Source: DATJOJ01 sp035507035 | Lineage (GTDB): Bacteria > Acidobacteriota > Terriglobia > Terriglobales > Acidobacteriaceae | Length of the DNA: 64,000 nt | NCBI GenBank assembly: GCA_035507035.1 | Contig: DATJOJ010000035.1 | Span: forward strand, 186,001 to 250,000 | Direction: 5' to 3' | In this document: piece by piece, positions 26,158 to 33,440 of the stretch | Position numbering within the stretch: position 1 is the stretch's first letter | Layout: each line of letters starts with the position of its first letter | Program-made: the position numbers and the translations under genes | Notes under the pieces: generated by a model | What the model was told of the DNA's origin: nothing | The model's database searches: none | Seen by the model: only the letters and a program-made list of their open reading frames with translations

Positions 26158-27165
26158 ATGGAGCCAGTACCGGCAAATCCGGCGCAAGTGTTGAGTTCTA
26201 CAGCGGATGTCTACGGACAATCGGCAGTCCATCGTACTTCCGCTCAGCCCAATCTCGGCCAGCTCAGCCTGGATCGCATCGGCAACACTCCGCTCCTCCG
26301 TCTTGTTCGCATCGCCAAGGAACTTCCATCCGCCGAAATTCTTGGCAAAGCCGAGTGGCTCAACCCCGGAGGTTCGGTCAAAGACCGCGCTGCCGCCAAC
26401 ATCGTCGCCCAGGCGCGAGCGACTGGCAAGTTAACATCCGGTAAAATTTTGCTCGATTCAACCAGCGGGAACACCGGGATCGCATATGCGATGATCGGCG
26501 CAGCGCAAGGCTTTCCTGTGACCCTGTGCATGCCTGAAAATGTTTCCGTCGAGCGTAAGCGCATCCTGCACGCTTACGGCGCGAATATCATTTACACCGA
26601 TCCCAGCGACGGATCCGACGGCGCGATTCGTGTGGCCCGCGAGCTCGCCGCCAAACATCCCGACTTATATTTCTACGCCGACCAGTACTCGAACGATGCC
26701 AACTGGCAAGCTCACTACCATGGCACAGCCAACGAAATCTGGCAACAAACCGAGGGACGTATTACGCACTTTGTCGCCATGCTCGGAACCAGCGGAACTT
26801 TCATGGGCACCAGCCGTCGATTGAAAGAACTCAACCCACGCATTCGCTGTATTTCGTTGCAACCCGATTCGCCGTTTCATGGAATCGAAGGCGCAAAGCA
26901 TATGGCTACCGCGATTGTGCCGAAGATCTACGATGCTGCGCTCGCCGATGCAGATCTCGGCATCGCGACCGAGGATGCCTATGCGATGGCCAAACGTCTG
27001 GCGCGCGAAGAAGGCTTGCTAGTCGGAATCTCCGCGGCCGCGGCCGTGGCAGGGTGTGTCCAGTTGGCGCAGCAACTGAAAAAAGACGAGCGAGGTGTCT
27101 TCGTCACAATCCTCTGCGATTCTGGCGATAAGTATCTGAGCGAGAGATTTTGGGAAGAGGGGTGA
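26158..27165 (+). CDS. cysM: Cysteine synthase, CysM type (probable sulfur-carrier-dependent)
   Basis: A 335-residue fold-type II PLP enzyme. After a ~35-residue N-terminal extension the family core starts at LDRIGNTPLLRL. PLP lysine K75 lies in NPGGSVKDR; the substrate loop is STSGNTG (101-107); GTSGTFMGTSR binds the phosphate of PLP. In the HGIEGAKHM segment a lysine (K247) aligns by eye with Arg220 of M. tuberculosis CysM, the residue that selects O-phosphoserine over O-acetylserine. The gene leads a cluster with a JAMM peptidase, a ubiquitin-like carrier and an E1-like enzyme, the same set used for CysO-dependent cysteine synthesis. A thiocarboxylated carrier rather than free sulfide is therefore the probable sulfur donor. 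Confidence 0.88.
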   Translation: MEPVPANPAQVLSSTADVYGQSAVHRTSAQPNLGQLSLDRIGNTPLLRLVRIAKELPSAEILGKAEWLNPGGSVKDRAAANIVAQARATGKLTSGKILLDSTSGNTGIAYAMIGAAQGFPVTLCMPENVSVERKRILHAYGANIIYTDPSDGSDGAIRVARELAAKHPDLYFYADQYSNDANWQAHYHGTANEIWQQTEGRITHFVAMLGTSGTFMGTSRRLKELNPRIRCISLQPDSPFHGIEGAKHMATAIVPKIYDAALADADLGIATEDAYAMAKRLAREEGLLVGISAAAAVAGCVQLAQQLKKDERGVFVTILCDSGDKYLSERFWEEG

Positions 27166-27172
27166 ATCAAAA

Positions 27173-27248
27173 TTCAGAAGTCTGAAGTTAGAATGCAAAA
27201 GTCTACCGGCACTACTTTTGCGTTCTGATTTTTCACTTTTGACTTTGC
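27173..27248 (+). repeat. Inverted repeat / possible terminator between cysM and the JAMM gene
   Basis: AGAATGCAAAAGT (27190-27202) and ACTTTTGCGTTCT (27214-27226) form a 13-bp stem with one mismatch and an 11-base loop, followed by GATTTTTC. Flanking AAGTCTGAAG and CACTTTTGACTTTG stretches look like the AAAGTCAAAAGT repeats common in bacterial intergenic DNA. It could attenuate transcription inside the cluster. Confidence 0.5.
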
Positions 27249-27683
27249 ATGTTGAGGATCACGCAATCCCAATTTGAAGCTCTCCGTCGTCACGGCGAGG
27301 AGACGTATCCGCACGAGTGCTGCGGTGTCCTGCTCGGCCAGTTCGAAGACGACGGAACCCGCCGCGTGACTTCGATCGCCCGTTGCGGCAATACCCGTGA
27401 CGACTCACCCCACAATCGCTACAACATCGACCCTCGCGAACTCATTCGCATCCAGCGCGAAGGCCGCGAGCGCGGCGAGGACATCGTTGGTTTCTACCAC
27501 TCTCATCCTGATCATCCGGCCCAGTGGTCATCGACCGATTTGGCGGAAGCCCATTGGCTGGGTTGCTCTTATGTGATTACGGCAGTGGAAAAGGGCAGAG
27601 CCGCGGTAACGAACTCTTTTGAGCTCAAGGGATCAGACGAAAACGATAAGCAATTTTCAGATGAGAAGGTTGAGATCGACTAA
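27249..27683 (+). CDS. mec: JAMM/MPN+ metallopeptidase (Mec-like, M67 family)
   Basis: A 144-residue zinc peptidase. It shows the full JAMM signature: glutamate in the TYPHECCGVLLG block (about 20-31), then HSHPDHPAQWSSTDL with the H-x-H and the S-x-x-D ligands. In M. tuberculosis the homologous Mec cleaves the newly formed cysteine from the C-terminus of CysO, and the position here between cysM and the carrier gene supports that role. A second possible job is trimming of the carrier, which ends in GGR. The charged C-terminal tail (LKGSDENDKQFSDEKVEID) is dispensable-looking. Confidence 0.88.
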   Translation: MLRITQSQFEALRRHGEETYPHECCGVLLGQFEDDGTRRVTSIARCGNTRDDSPHNRYNIDPRELIRIQREGRERGEDIVGFYHSHPDHPAQWSSTDLAEAHWLGCSYVITAVEKGRAAVTNSFELKGSDENDKQFSDEKVEID

Positions 27684-27738
27684 GGAGGAAACTGCACAGT
27701 CTGAATCTTCCGAACGGACCGGTGCATCACTTACCGGC

Positions 27739-28014
27739 ATGAGCAAAATCCACATCCCTACGCCGCTACGCCAATATGCGGGGAAGCAGGCCGCCATTGC
27801 GGTCAATGGAGGCACCGTCGGCGACGCCCTTTCCGACTTGGTCTCCAAGCACCCTGATCTGCGTCGCCATCTCTACACCGATGACGGCAAACTCCGGGCT
27901 TTCGTGAATGTCTATCTAAACGACGAAGACGTCCGCTACCTGCAGAAAGAAGCCACAGCCGTCAAAGACAGTGATACTATTTCGATAGTGCCTTCGATCG
28001 CCGGGGGCCGTTGA
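27739..28014 (+). CDS. cysO: Ubiquitin-like sulfur carrier protein, CysO/MoaD/ThiS family
   Basis: A 91-residue beta-grasp protein. It starts SKIHIPTPLRQYAGKQ, has GGTVGDALSDLVSKHPDL and RAFVNVYLNDEDVRYLQ, and ends with DTISIVPSIAGGR. The C-terminal GG is the site that an E1-like enzyme would adenylate and thiolate, but here it is followed by one extra residue, Arg, before the stop. The full carrier would need that residue removed first, as happens for some carriers with blocked tails. The start at 27739 gives the usual N-terminus. It lies 55 bp after the JAMM gene and 114 bp before the E1-like gene. Confidence 0.88.
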   Translation: MSKIHIPTPLRQYAGKQAAIAVNGGTVGDALSDLVSKHPDLRRHLYTDDGKLRAFVNVYLNDEDVRYLQKEATAVKDSDTISIVPSIAGGR

Positions 28015-28128
28015 AACAATGCATTGCACAGCAACAACCCGCCGAATGTCCTGCCACACCGCCTGCTGTTGTTGTCTCTAGTCGTCTCTTTTGTGTCTTT
28101 TTGAATCAAAACTAAAAACGAGGATCTC

Positions 28129-29313
28129 ATGGCCACCATTACCCAACCGAAACCCGAAGCAGCAACCCTGAGCAACGACGAGATTCTGCGCTACTCTCGT
28201 CACCTGATCATGCCGGAGGTCGGCATGGAGGGCCAGCAGAAGCTCAAAGCAGCGCGGGTGCTATGTATCGGTGCGGGTGGCTTGGGATCGCCGCTGGCAC
28301 TCTACTTGGGCGCTGCTGGGGTGGGTACCTTGGGCATCGTGGACTTCGACGTCGTCGATTACACCAACCTGCAGCGGCAGATCATTCACACCACAGCTGA
28401 CGTCGGCCGCAAGAAGCTAGACTCCGCAGCCGAGAAATTAAAGGCCATCAACCCATTCCTAAACATCAAAACCTTCGAAACCAAGCTCACTAGCGAAAAT
28501 GCTCTCGATCTGTTTCGTGATTTCGACATCATCGCCGACGGCACCGACAACTTCCCCACGCGTTATTTGGTCAACGACGCTTGCGTGCTCACCGGCAAGC
28601 CCAATGTTTACGGATCGATTTTCCGCTTCGAAGGCCAGGCCAGCGTTTTTGCCACCGAAGAAGGTCCATGCTATCGCTGCTTGTATCCTGAGCCGCCGCC
28701 GCCGGGACTGGTTCCTTCTTGCGCCGAAGGCGGCGTGCTCGGCATCTTGCCGGGGCTCGTCGGATTAATTCAGGCAACGGAAGTGATCAAACTCATCCTC
28801 GGCAAAGGCGAGCCTCTAATTGGTCGTCTACTTCTGGTCGATGCCTTGGGCATGAAGTTCCGCGAACTCAAGCTGCGCAAGAATCCCGACTGCCCGGTCT
28901 GCGGCACCCACCGTACCATCACAAAACTGATAGACTACAACGAGTTTTGTGGAATTCGCGGTGAAGAAAAAAGCCAGGAGAAGCCCGTGGACGCAGGTAT
29001 TCCGGAAATGCAAGTCGAAGAATTAAAGCGGCGGCTGGATAAGGGCGAAGATCTGTTTGTGCTCGACGTGCGTGAGCCGCACGAATACCAGATCTGCAAC
29101 ATCGGCGGACACCTGATCCCGCTGAACGATCTCCCAAAGCGTGTCAACGAACTTGACTCAAGCCGCGAGATCGTCGCGCACTGCAAGATGGGGGGTCGCA
29201 GCGCTAAAGCAGTACAATTCTTGCGCCAGGCGGGATTTCAGAAGGTCTACAATCTGACCGGCGGAATTATTGCCTGGGCGGATCGCATCGATCCCAAGAT
29301 GCCGAAATATTAA
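28129..29313 (+). CDS. moeZ: E1-like adenylyltransferase with rhodanese domain, MoeZ type
   Basis: A 394-residue protein of two domains. The ThiF/MoeB domain (1-270) has the ATP-binding GAGGLGS (48-54), adenylation aspartate in ADGTDN (about 136-141), zinc-binding CxxC pairs C181/C184 and C255/C258, and a conserved Cys at 198 (VPSCAEGG). The rhodanese domain (about 290-394) has its persulfide cysteine C352 in HCKMGGRSAK. It would adenylate the GG terminus of the carrier and transfer sulfur to form a thiocarboxylate. GAGGATCTC precedes the ATG. The gene closes the cysM-mec-cysO cluster. Confidence 0.93.
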   Translation: MATITQPKPEAATLSNDEILRYSRHLIMPEVGMEGQQKLKAARVLCIGAGGLGSPLALYLGAAGVGTLGIVDFDVVDYTNLQRQIIHTTADVGRKKLDSAAEKLKAINPFLNIKTFETKLTSENALDLFRDFDIIADGTDNFPTRYLVNDACVLTGKPNVYGSIFRFEGQASVFATEEGPCYRCLYPEPPPPGLVPSCAEGGVLGILPGLVGLIQATEVIKLILGKGEPLIGRLLLVDALGMKFRELKLRKNPDCPVCGTHRTITKLIDYNEFCGIRGEEKSQEKPVDAGIPEMQVEELKRRLDKGEDLFVLDVREPHEYQICNIGGHLIPLNDLPKRVNELDSSREIVAHCKMGGRSAKAVQFLRQAGFQKVYNLTGGIIAWADRIDPKMPKY

Positions 29314-29333
29314 ACCGGCCTTGCCAGCCTAAA

Positions 29334-29699
29334 ATGAACGGTGCACTGGAAGACGCGAGGAGCAGAAGGTTTTGGTGGGGTCTGCTACTGGTTTGGGTTC
29401 CGTTCCTCTTAGTAATAGTGCCCGGGCTCCTCAATGCCTTTCGTGGAGTGTCTGAACAAAAAGCGATCGGCATGGGTGCCATCGCTGGAATAACAGCCGA
29501 GTATTTCGCGACTTTTGGATTTTTGGTAAGCCTTGTGTTCCAGGTGACAGCAATCGTTTTGCTTCTCCGCACATTGTCCAAAGAGCATCCAGCGAGAGGA
29601 CTCTTGTCGATAATCTCCATCGGTTGCAGCGTGTTCATGCTCCTTCTTTCGGGTCTATATGTGTGGGTAATCTGGGGACTACGATCCTATCGTCCGTAA
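29334..29699 (+). CDS. Small four-helix membrane protein, unknown function
   Basis: A 121-residue hydrophobic protein with helices at about 14-33, 45-65 (weak), 62-82 and 92-115. It starts 20 bp after the MoeZ-like stop and could be the last gene of that operon. There is no recognised family. Because the other genes of the cluster are soluble enzymes, a shared pathway role is not implied. Confidence 0.55.
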   Translation: MNGALEDARSRRFWWGLLLVWVPFLLVIVPGLLNAFRGVSEQKAIGMGAIAGITAEYFATFGFLVSLVFQVTAIVLLLRTLSKEHPARGLLSIISIGCSVFMLLLSGLYVWVIWGLRSYRP

Positions 29700-29825
29700 T
29701 TTGCGTGCATCCCCGAGGAGTTTTCGGCGCGCTACCTCATCGGCCAAGCCCCATCGTAACTATCGCTGCGCATCCCGCGAATGTGACAATACTTTCTTCC
29801 CCGCACAATCTCTCTGGAGGACGAA

Positions 29826-30536
29826 ATGCGACGCATTTTTTGTTTCCTGGCAGTTCTTTTGTTTGCGACAGTTGCCCTTGCCCAATCGGATACGCAGAAG
29901 CCCCGCGTGTATATCACGGACAGCGAGTCATGGCAGATGACCGGGAACAGCGGTGGCGGCTACAACGGATGGGGTGGAAGCACGAATGGGGGCGCGCGCC
30001 CGCAGACCGCCGAAATCATCAAGACTTTCGGTAAGCGCTGCCCGCAAGTCGTCGTCAACGACAAAAAAGACAAAGCCGACTACACCGTTGTGCTGGATCA
30101 CGAAGGCGGCAAGAGCATCCTCGCCCACGACAACAAAGTTGCCGTGTTTAACAGCGACGGCGACGCGATCGTCAGCCACTCTACCCGCGAACTGGGCACC
30201 TCGGTAAAAGACGCTTGCGACGCGATCACGAAGGATTGGCCAGCCCGGTCGAAAGTTGTAGCTCAAGAGGCTCAGCAAAAGGCACAGCTAGTGACGGTGA
30301 GCCAGAAATCGGCGACTCCGGTGGCTGCGAGCCAGCTTTCGGTTTCTTCCAATCCCACCGGAGCAGACATCGAGGTCGACGGCAGCTTCGTCGGCAATAC
30401 GCCGTCGACCGTTGACGTTGCCTCCGGCGAGCATACCGTTGTCGTGAAGAAATCCGGCTACAAAGACTGGAGCCGCACGTTGAAAGTGACTGGCGGAGCC
30501 GTCAATCTCGCGATCGAATTCGAGAAGGCCCAGTAA
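29826..30536 (+). CDS. Secreted PEGA-domain protein
   Basis: A 236-residue protein with a signal peptide (1-19, ending ATVALAQ). The middle (about 60-135) resembles an uncharacterised beta-rich domain often seen with PEGA (KRCPQVVVNDKKDKADYTVV, then LDHEGG). The C-terminal PEGA domain (about 165-236) reads LSVSSNPTGADIEVDGSFVG, SGEHTVVVKKSGYKDWSRTL. PEGA domains are thought to bind at the cell surface. The region after the signal is Gly-rich (SGGGYNGWGGSTNGGA). GGAGGACGA precedes the ATG. The exact function is unknown. Confidence 0.85.
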   Translation: MRRIFCFLAVLLFATVALAQSDTQKPRVYITDSESWQMTGNSGGGYNGWGGSTNGGARPQTAEIIKTFGKRCPQVVVNDKKDKADYTVVLDHEGGKSILAHDNKVAVFNSDGDAIVSHSTRELGTSVKDACDAITKDWPARSKVVAQEAQQKAQLVTVSQKSATPVAASQLSVSSNPTGADIEVDGSFVGNTPSTVDVASGEHTVVVKKSGYKDWSRTLKVTGGAVNLAIEFEKAQ

Positions 30537-30547
30537 AGTAAGGCCTC

Positions 30548-30702
30548 TAACCGCAGAGGACGCCGAGTACGCAGAGCTTAGAAAAGTAAAAGGGAGCGAG
30601 TCTGCTCCCTTTTGTTTATTGGCTCTATGATCTCTGTGCACTCTGTGTTCTAGGTCTTTCCTCCAATTCTCGGCGTAGTCTGCGTTCTCTGCGGTTAAAG
30701 GT
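30548..30702. repeat. Dispersed palindromic repeat, family A copy 2
   Basis: Outer arms (AACCGCAGAGGACGCCGAGT at left; the right arm reads AACCGCAGAGAACGCAGACT in reverse complement) surround an internal terminator-type hairpin and a CTCTGTGCACTCTGTGTTC segment. It is the longest copy of the CCGCAGAGG/ACACAGAG family in the window. Confidence 0.7.
30588..30617 (+). terminator. Factor-independent terminator inside the repeat
   Basis: A perfect 10-bp stem AAAAGGGAGC / GCTCCCTTTT with a GAGTCT loop, then GTTTATT. It lies 52 bp after the PEGA gene stop and would work in either direction. Confidence 0.7.
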
Positions 30703-30707
30703 TTCCT

Positions 30708-30713
30708 TATAAT
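30708..30713 (+). promoter_or_regulatory. -10 box TATAAT for a leaderless gatB mRNA
   Basis: A perfect TATAAT ends 6 bp before the gatB ATG (TATAATCTCTGAATGG). +1 would coincide with the start codon. No ribosome-binding site exists in the gap. Confidence 0.5.
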
Positions 30714-30719
30714 CTCTGA

Positions 30720-32192
30720 ATGGCTACGCTGGAGCTCTCTCCGACTGTCCGGGAAAAGTACGAGCCCGTCATCGGTCTCGAGGTTCACGTCCAGCTACTA
30801 ACCATTACCAAGATCTTCTGCTCTTGTTCCACGCGCTTCGGGAATCCTCCCAATAGCAACGTCTGTCCTGTCTGCCTGGGCTTACCCGGTGCACTACCGG
30901 TGCTGAATCGGAAAGCTGTCGAGTTCGCCGTGCTAGCAGCCATGGCGCTGAATTGCCGCATCAGCGAGACTTCTATTTTCGCCCGCAAGAACTACTTCTA
31001 TCCCGACCTTCCCAAGGGCTACCAGATTTCACAATATGACAAGCCGTTGGCCGAGTTTGGCTGGATCAAGGTTCCCTCCGAAGCCGGCGAAAAGAAAATT
31101 GGCATCACCCGCGTCCACCTCGAAGAAGACGCTGGCAAAAGCCTGCACGAAGGCTTTCCCGACTCCGCCAAAAGCACGGCCATCGATCTCAATCGCACGG
31201 GGGTGCCGCTGATCGAAATCGTCAGCGAGCCTGACATCGCCTCAGCCGATGAAGCCTACGAATATCTCACTCGGCTGAAAGAAATCATTCTTTACACCGG
31301 CGTCAGCGATTGCAATATGGAAGAAGGATCGCTGCGCGCCGACGCCAACGTCAGCGTGCGCCCGCGCGGGCAAAAGCAATTCGGCACTAAAACCGAAATC
31401 AAGAACGTAAACTCTTTTCGCTTTATCCGCGAAGCTCTGGAATACGAAATCGACCGCCAAATCGGCGTGATCGAGTCCGGCGAGAAAATTGTCCAGGAGA
31501 CGCGCCTCTACAACTCGAATGAAAAACGTACTTACAGCATGCGCTCCAAGGAAGAGGCGCACGATTATCGCTATTTCCCCGAGCCCGACTTGCTTCCGCT
31601 GGTCGTTGACGAAAAACGCCAGGCGGAGATTCGGGCGCTGTTGCCGGAGTTGCCCGAGGCCCGCCGCAGGCGGTTTGTCGAGCAATACGGCATTACGGAA
31701 TACGATGCTCAGGTCCTCACTGCTACGAAGTCCCTCGCCGATCAGTTCGAATCCGCAGCGAAATCCGCAAAAAATCCCAAGCGGGTCGCAAACCTTGTTC
31801 AGAGCGAGCTCATGGGCCGTTTAAAGGCCAAGAATCTTGAAATTGAGCAATCGCCTATCTCGATGGCGGGCGTCGCCATGTCGGCCGACCTCGTGGAAAA
31901 CGGTGCAATCTCCAGCAAAATGCTCAAGGATCTCTACGATCTGAGCTTCGCACGCAATCAGGATTTCGCCGCCATTTTCGAGAAAGAAAAACCGCAGCAG
32001 ATCACTGATACCTCCGCGATCGAGAAGATGATCGACGCCGTGATAGCCGCCAATCCCAAGCAGGTTGAGCAGTATCGAGCGGGCAAGAACACGGTTGCCG
32101 GTTTCTTTGTTGGCCAGGTCATGAAGGCGTCCAAGGGCCAGGCGAATCCGCAATTGGTGAACGAACTTTTAGCGAAGAAACTGAGATCTTAG
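30720..32192 (+). CDS. gatB: Asp-tRNA(Asn)/Glu-tRNA(Gln) amidotransferase subunit B
   Basis: A 490-residue kinase and tRNA-recognition subunit of GatCAB, which converts misacylated Glu-tRNA(Gln) or Asp-tRNA(Asn) to the correct amide form. It starts with YEPVIGLEVHVQL and has the zinc Cys set in IFCSCSTRFGNPPNSNVCPVC, the YFYPDLPKGYQISQYDKPL block, IEIVSEPDI and the YqeY-like tail domain. There are no gatA or gatC genes next to it. The start codon matches the family N-terminus and the leaderless promoter position. Confidence 0.96.
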   Translation: MATLELSPTVREKYEPVIGLEVHVQLLTITKIFCSCSTRFGNPPNSNVCPVCLGLPGALPVLNRKAVEFAVLAAMALNCRISETSIFARKNYFYPDLPKGYQISQYDKPLAEFGWIKVPSEAGEKKIGITRVHLEEDAGKSLHEGFPDSAKSTAIDLNRTGVPLIEIVSEPDIASADEAYEYLTRLKEIILYTGVSDCNMEEGSLRADANVSVRPRGQKQFGTKTEIKNVNSFRFIREALEYEIDRQIGVIESGEKIVQETRLYNSNEKRTYSMRSKEEAHDYRYFPEPDLLPLVVDEKRQAEIRALLPELPEARRRRFVEQYGITEYDAQVLTATKSLADQFESAAKSAKNPKRVANLVQSELMGRLKAKNLEIEQSPISMAGVAMSADLVENGAISSKMLKDLYDLSFARNQDFAAIFEKEKPQQITDTSAIEKMIDAVIAANPKQVEQYRAGKNTVAGFFVGQVMKASKGQANPQLVNELLAKKLRS

Positions 32193-32300
32193 GCCTTCTC
32201 CGCGCTCAATGCCCAAGCTCGAAACACGAGCCGGCGCGGTACTGAAACCCGGTGCCCTGCGCCAATGCATGTTAAAATCAAGGTAGATCTAGCGCTAGAA

Positions 32301-33425
32301 ATGCTTCCAGACATAGAAAATCTCATTGCGCTACAGGCAGCAGACCGCGAAATTCTGCGCCTAAAAGACGAAATTGCGTCATTGCCCAAGCGCGTGGCGG
32401 TCATCGAGCAGAAACTTGCGGGAACCAAGGCCGGCCTCGAAAAGGCCCGGGAGGCGGTCAAAGCCGACGACGCCAACCGCCGCAAATACGAAGCTGCTAT
32501 CAAAGACCTGCAGCAGAAAATCTCCAAATACCGCGATCAATCCCTCGACGTAAAAACCAACGAGCAATACAAAGCTCTGCTGCACGAGATCCAGTTCGCC
32601 GAGCAGGACATTCGCATCAACGAAGACAAAATTCTCGAGCTGATGGTCAACGCGGAGGTTCGCGAAAAAGCGGTAAAGGCTGCCGAGGCCGACTTGAAAG
32701 CAGAGACTGCCGAAATCGAGAAAGAGAAAGTTGCCGCTCGCGAACGAACCGCCGAGGACGAGAAACAACTGGCCGAATGGACTGGCAAGCGACAAGCGGC
32801 GCGAAGCGGTGTGAATGTTGACCTGCTCCGGCAATATGATCGGGTCGCCCAGCATCGCGGCAGCGGCCTTTCCGAGGCTCGCAACCATAAATGCATGGCG
32901 TGCCAGGTCATGTTGCGTCCGCAGACCTACAATGAAGTGCGCTCGGGCACGCTGCTTGTGAGTTGCGACTCCTGCCAGCGCATTCTTTACTACGATCCCA
33001 GCCACGAAGAGGCCGCGCCGGTGGTGGCTGTCACGAAGAAGCGCCGCCCGCATCCCAAGTTCGAGGCCAATCAAGCCTGGTATTTCCGGCCCAACTTTGA
33101 GGCGCACGGCGAGGTCTTCATCTCCTTTATCAACGATCACGGGCAGTCCAGCCGCCGCATCTACGATGGCGCAACTGGCCGCCAAATTGGCGACATTTTC
33201 GTGCGCGAGGGTGAATACCGCCTGGCGTTTCCGGAGGACCTGGTTGAGGACTCAGTTCGCCTGAATGGAAGTTGGTCAGAGTCAGAAATCGACGAATGGG
33301 GTCCTGAGCTTCCGACGCCTGTTCTGGACGCTCTGCAGCGTGACCTCGACTTGGCGCGCAACGAATCGCGCGGTGGGTCCCATGCCCATGCGCAAGCTGT
33401 ATCAAGCCACCCGGCAGCTAGCTAA
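32301..33425 (+). CDS. Coiled-coil C4 zinc-ribbon protein (DUF164-like) with extra C-terminal domain
   Basis: A 374-residue protein. Residues 1-165 are a long antiparallel coiled coil (IENLIALQAADREILRLKDE, with heptads to about 160). A zinc ribbon follows (about 195-235) with two CxxC knuckles: HKCMACQVM and VSCDSCQRILYY. This is the usual DUF164 (CT398/HP0958-type) layout of ~240 residues. The remaining ~130 residues (HPKFEANQAWYFRPNFEAHG, GRQIGDIFVREGEYRL, SEIDEWGPELPTPVLDALQR) form an additional domain without a recognised family. DUF164 proteins bind RNA or other partners in some bacteria; the role here is unknown. Start at 32301 fits the family N-terminus. Confidence 0.82.
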   Translation: MLPDIENLIALQAADREILRLKDEIASLPKRVAVIEQKLAGTKAGLEKAREAVKADDANRRKYEAAIKDLQQKISKYRDQSLDVKTNEQYKALLHEIQFAEQDIRINEDKILELMVNAEVREKAVKAAEADLKAETAEIEKEKVAARERTAEDEKQLAEWTGKRQAARSGVNVDLLRQYDRVAQHRGSGLSEARNHKCMACQVMLRPQTYNEVRSGTLLVSCDSCQRILYYDPSHEEAAPVVAVTKKRRPHPKFEANQAWYFRPNFEAHGEVFISFINDHGQSSRRIYDGATGRQIGDIFVREGEYRLAFPEDLVEDSVRLNGSWSESEIDEWGPELPTPVLDALQRDLDLARNESRGGSHAHAQAVSSHPAAS

Positions 33426-33440
33426 TCTTTTGGGAAGCGG

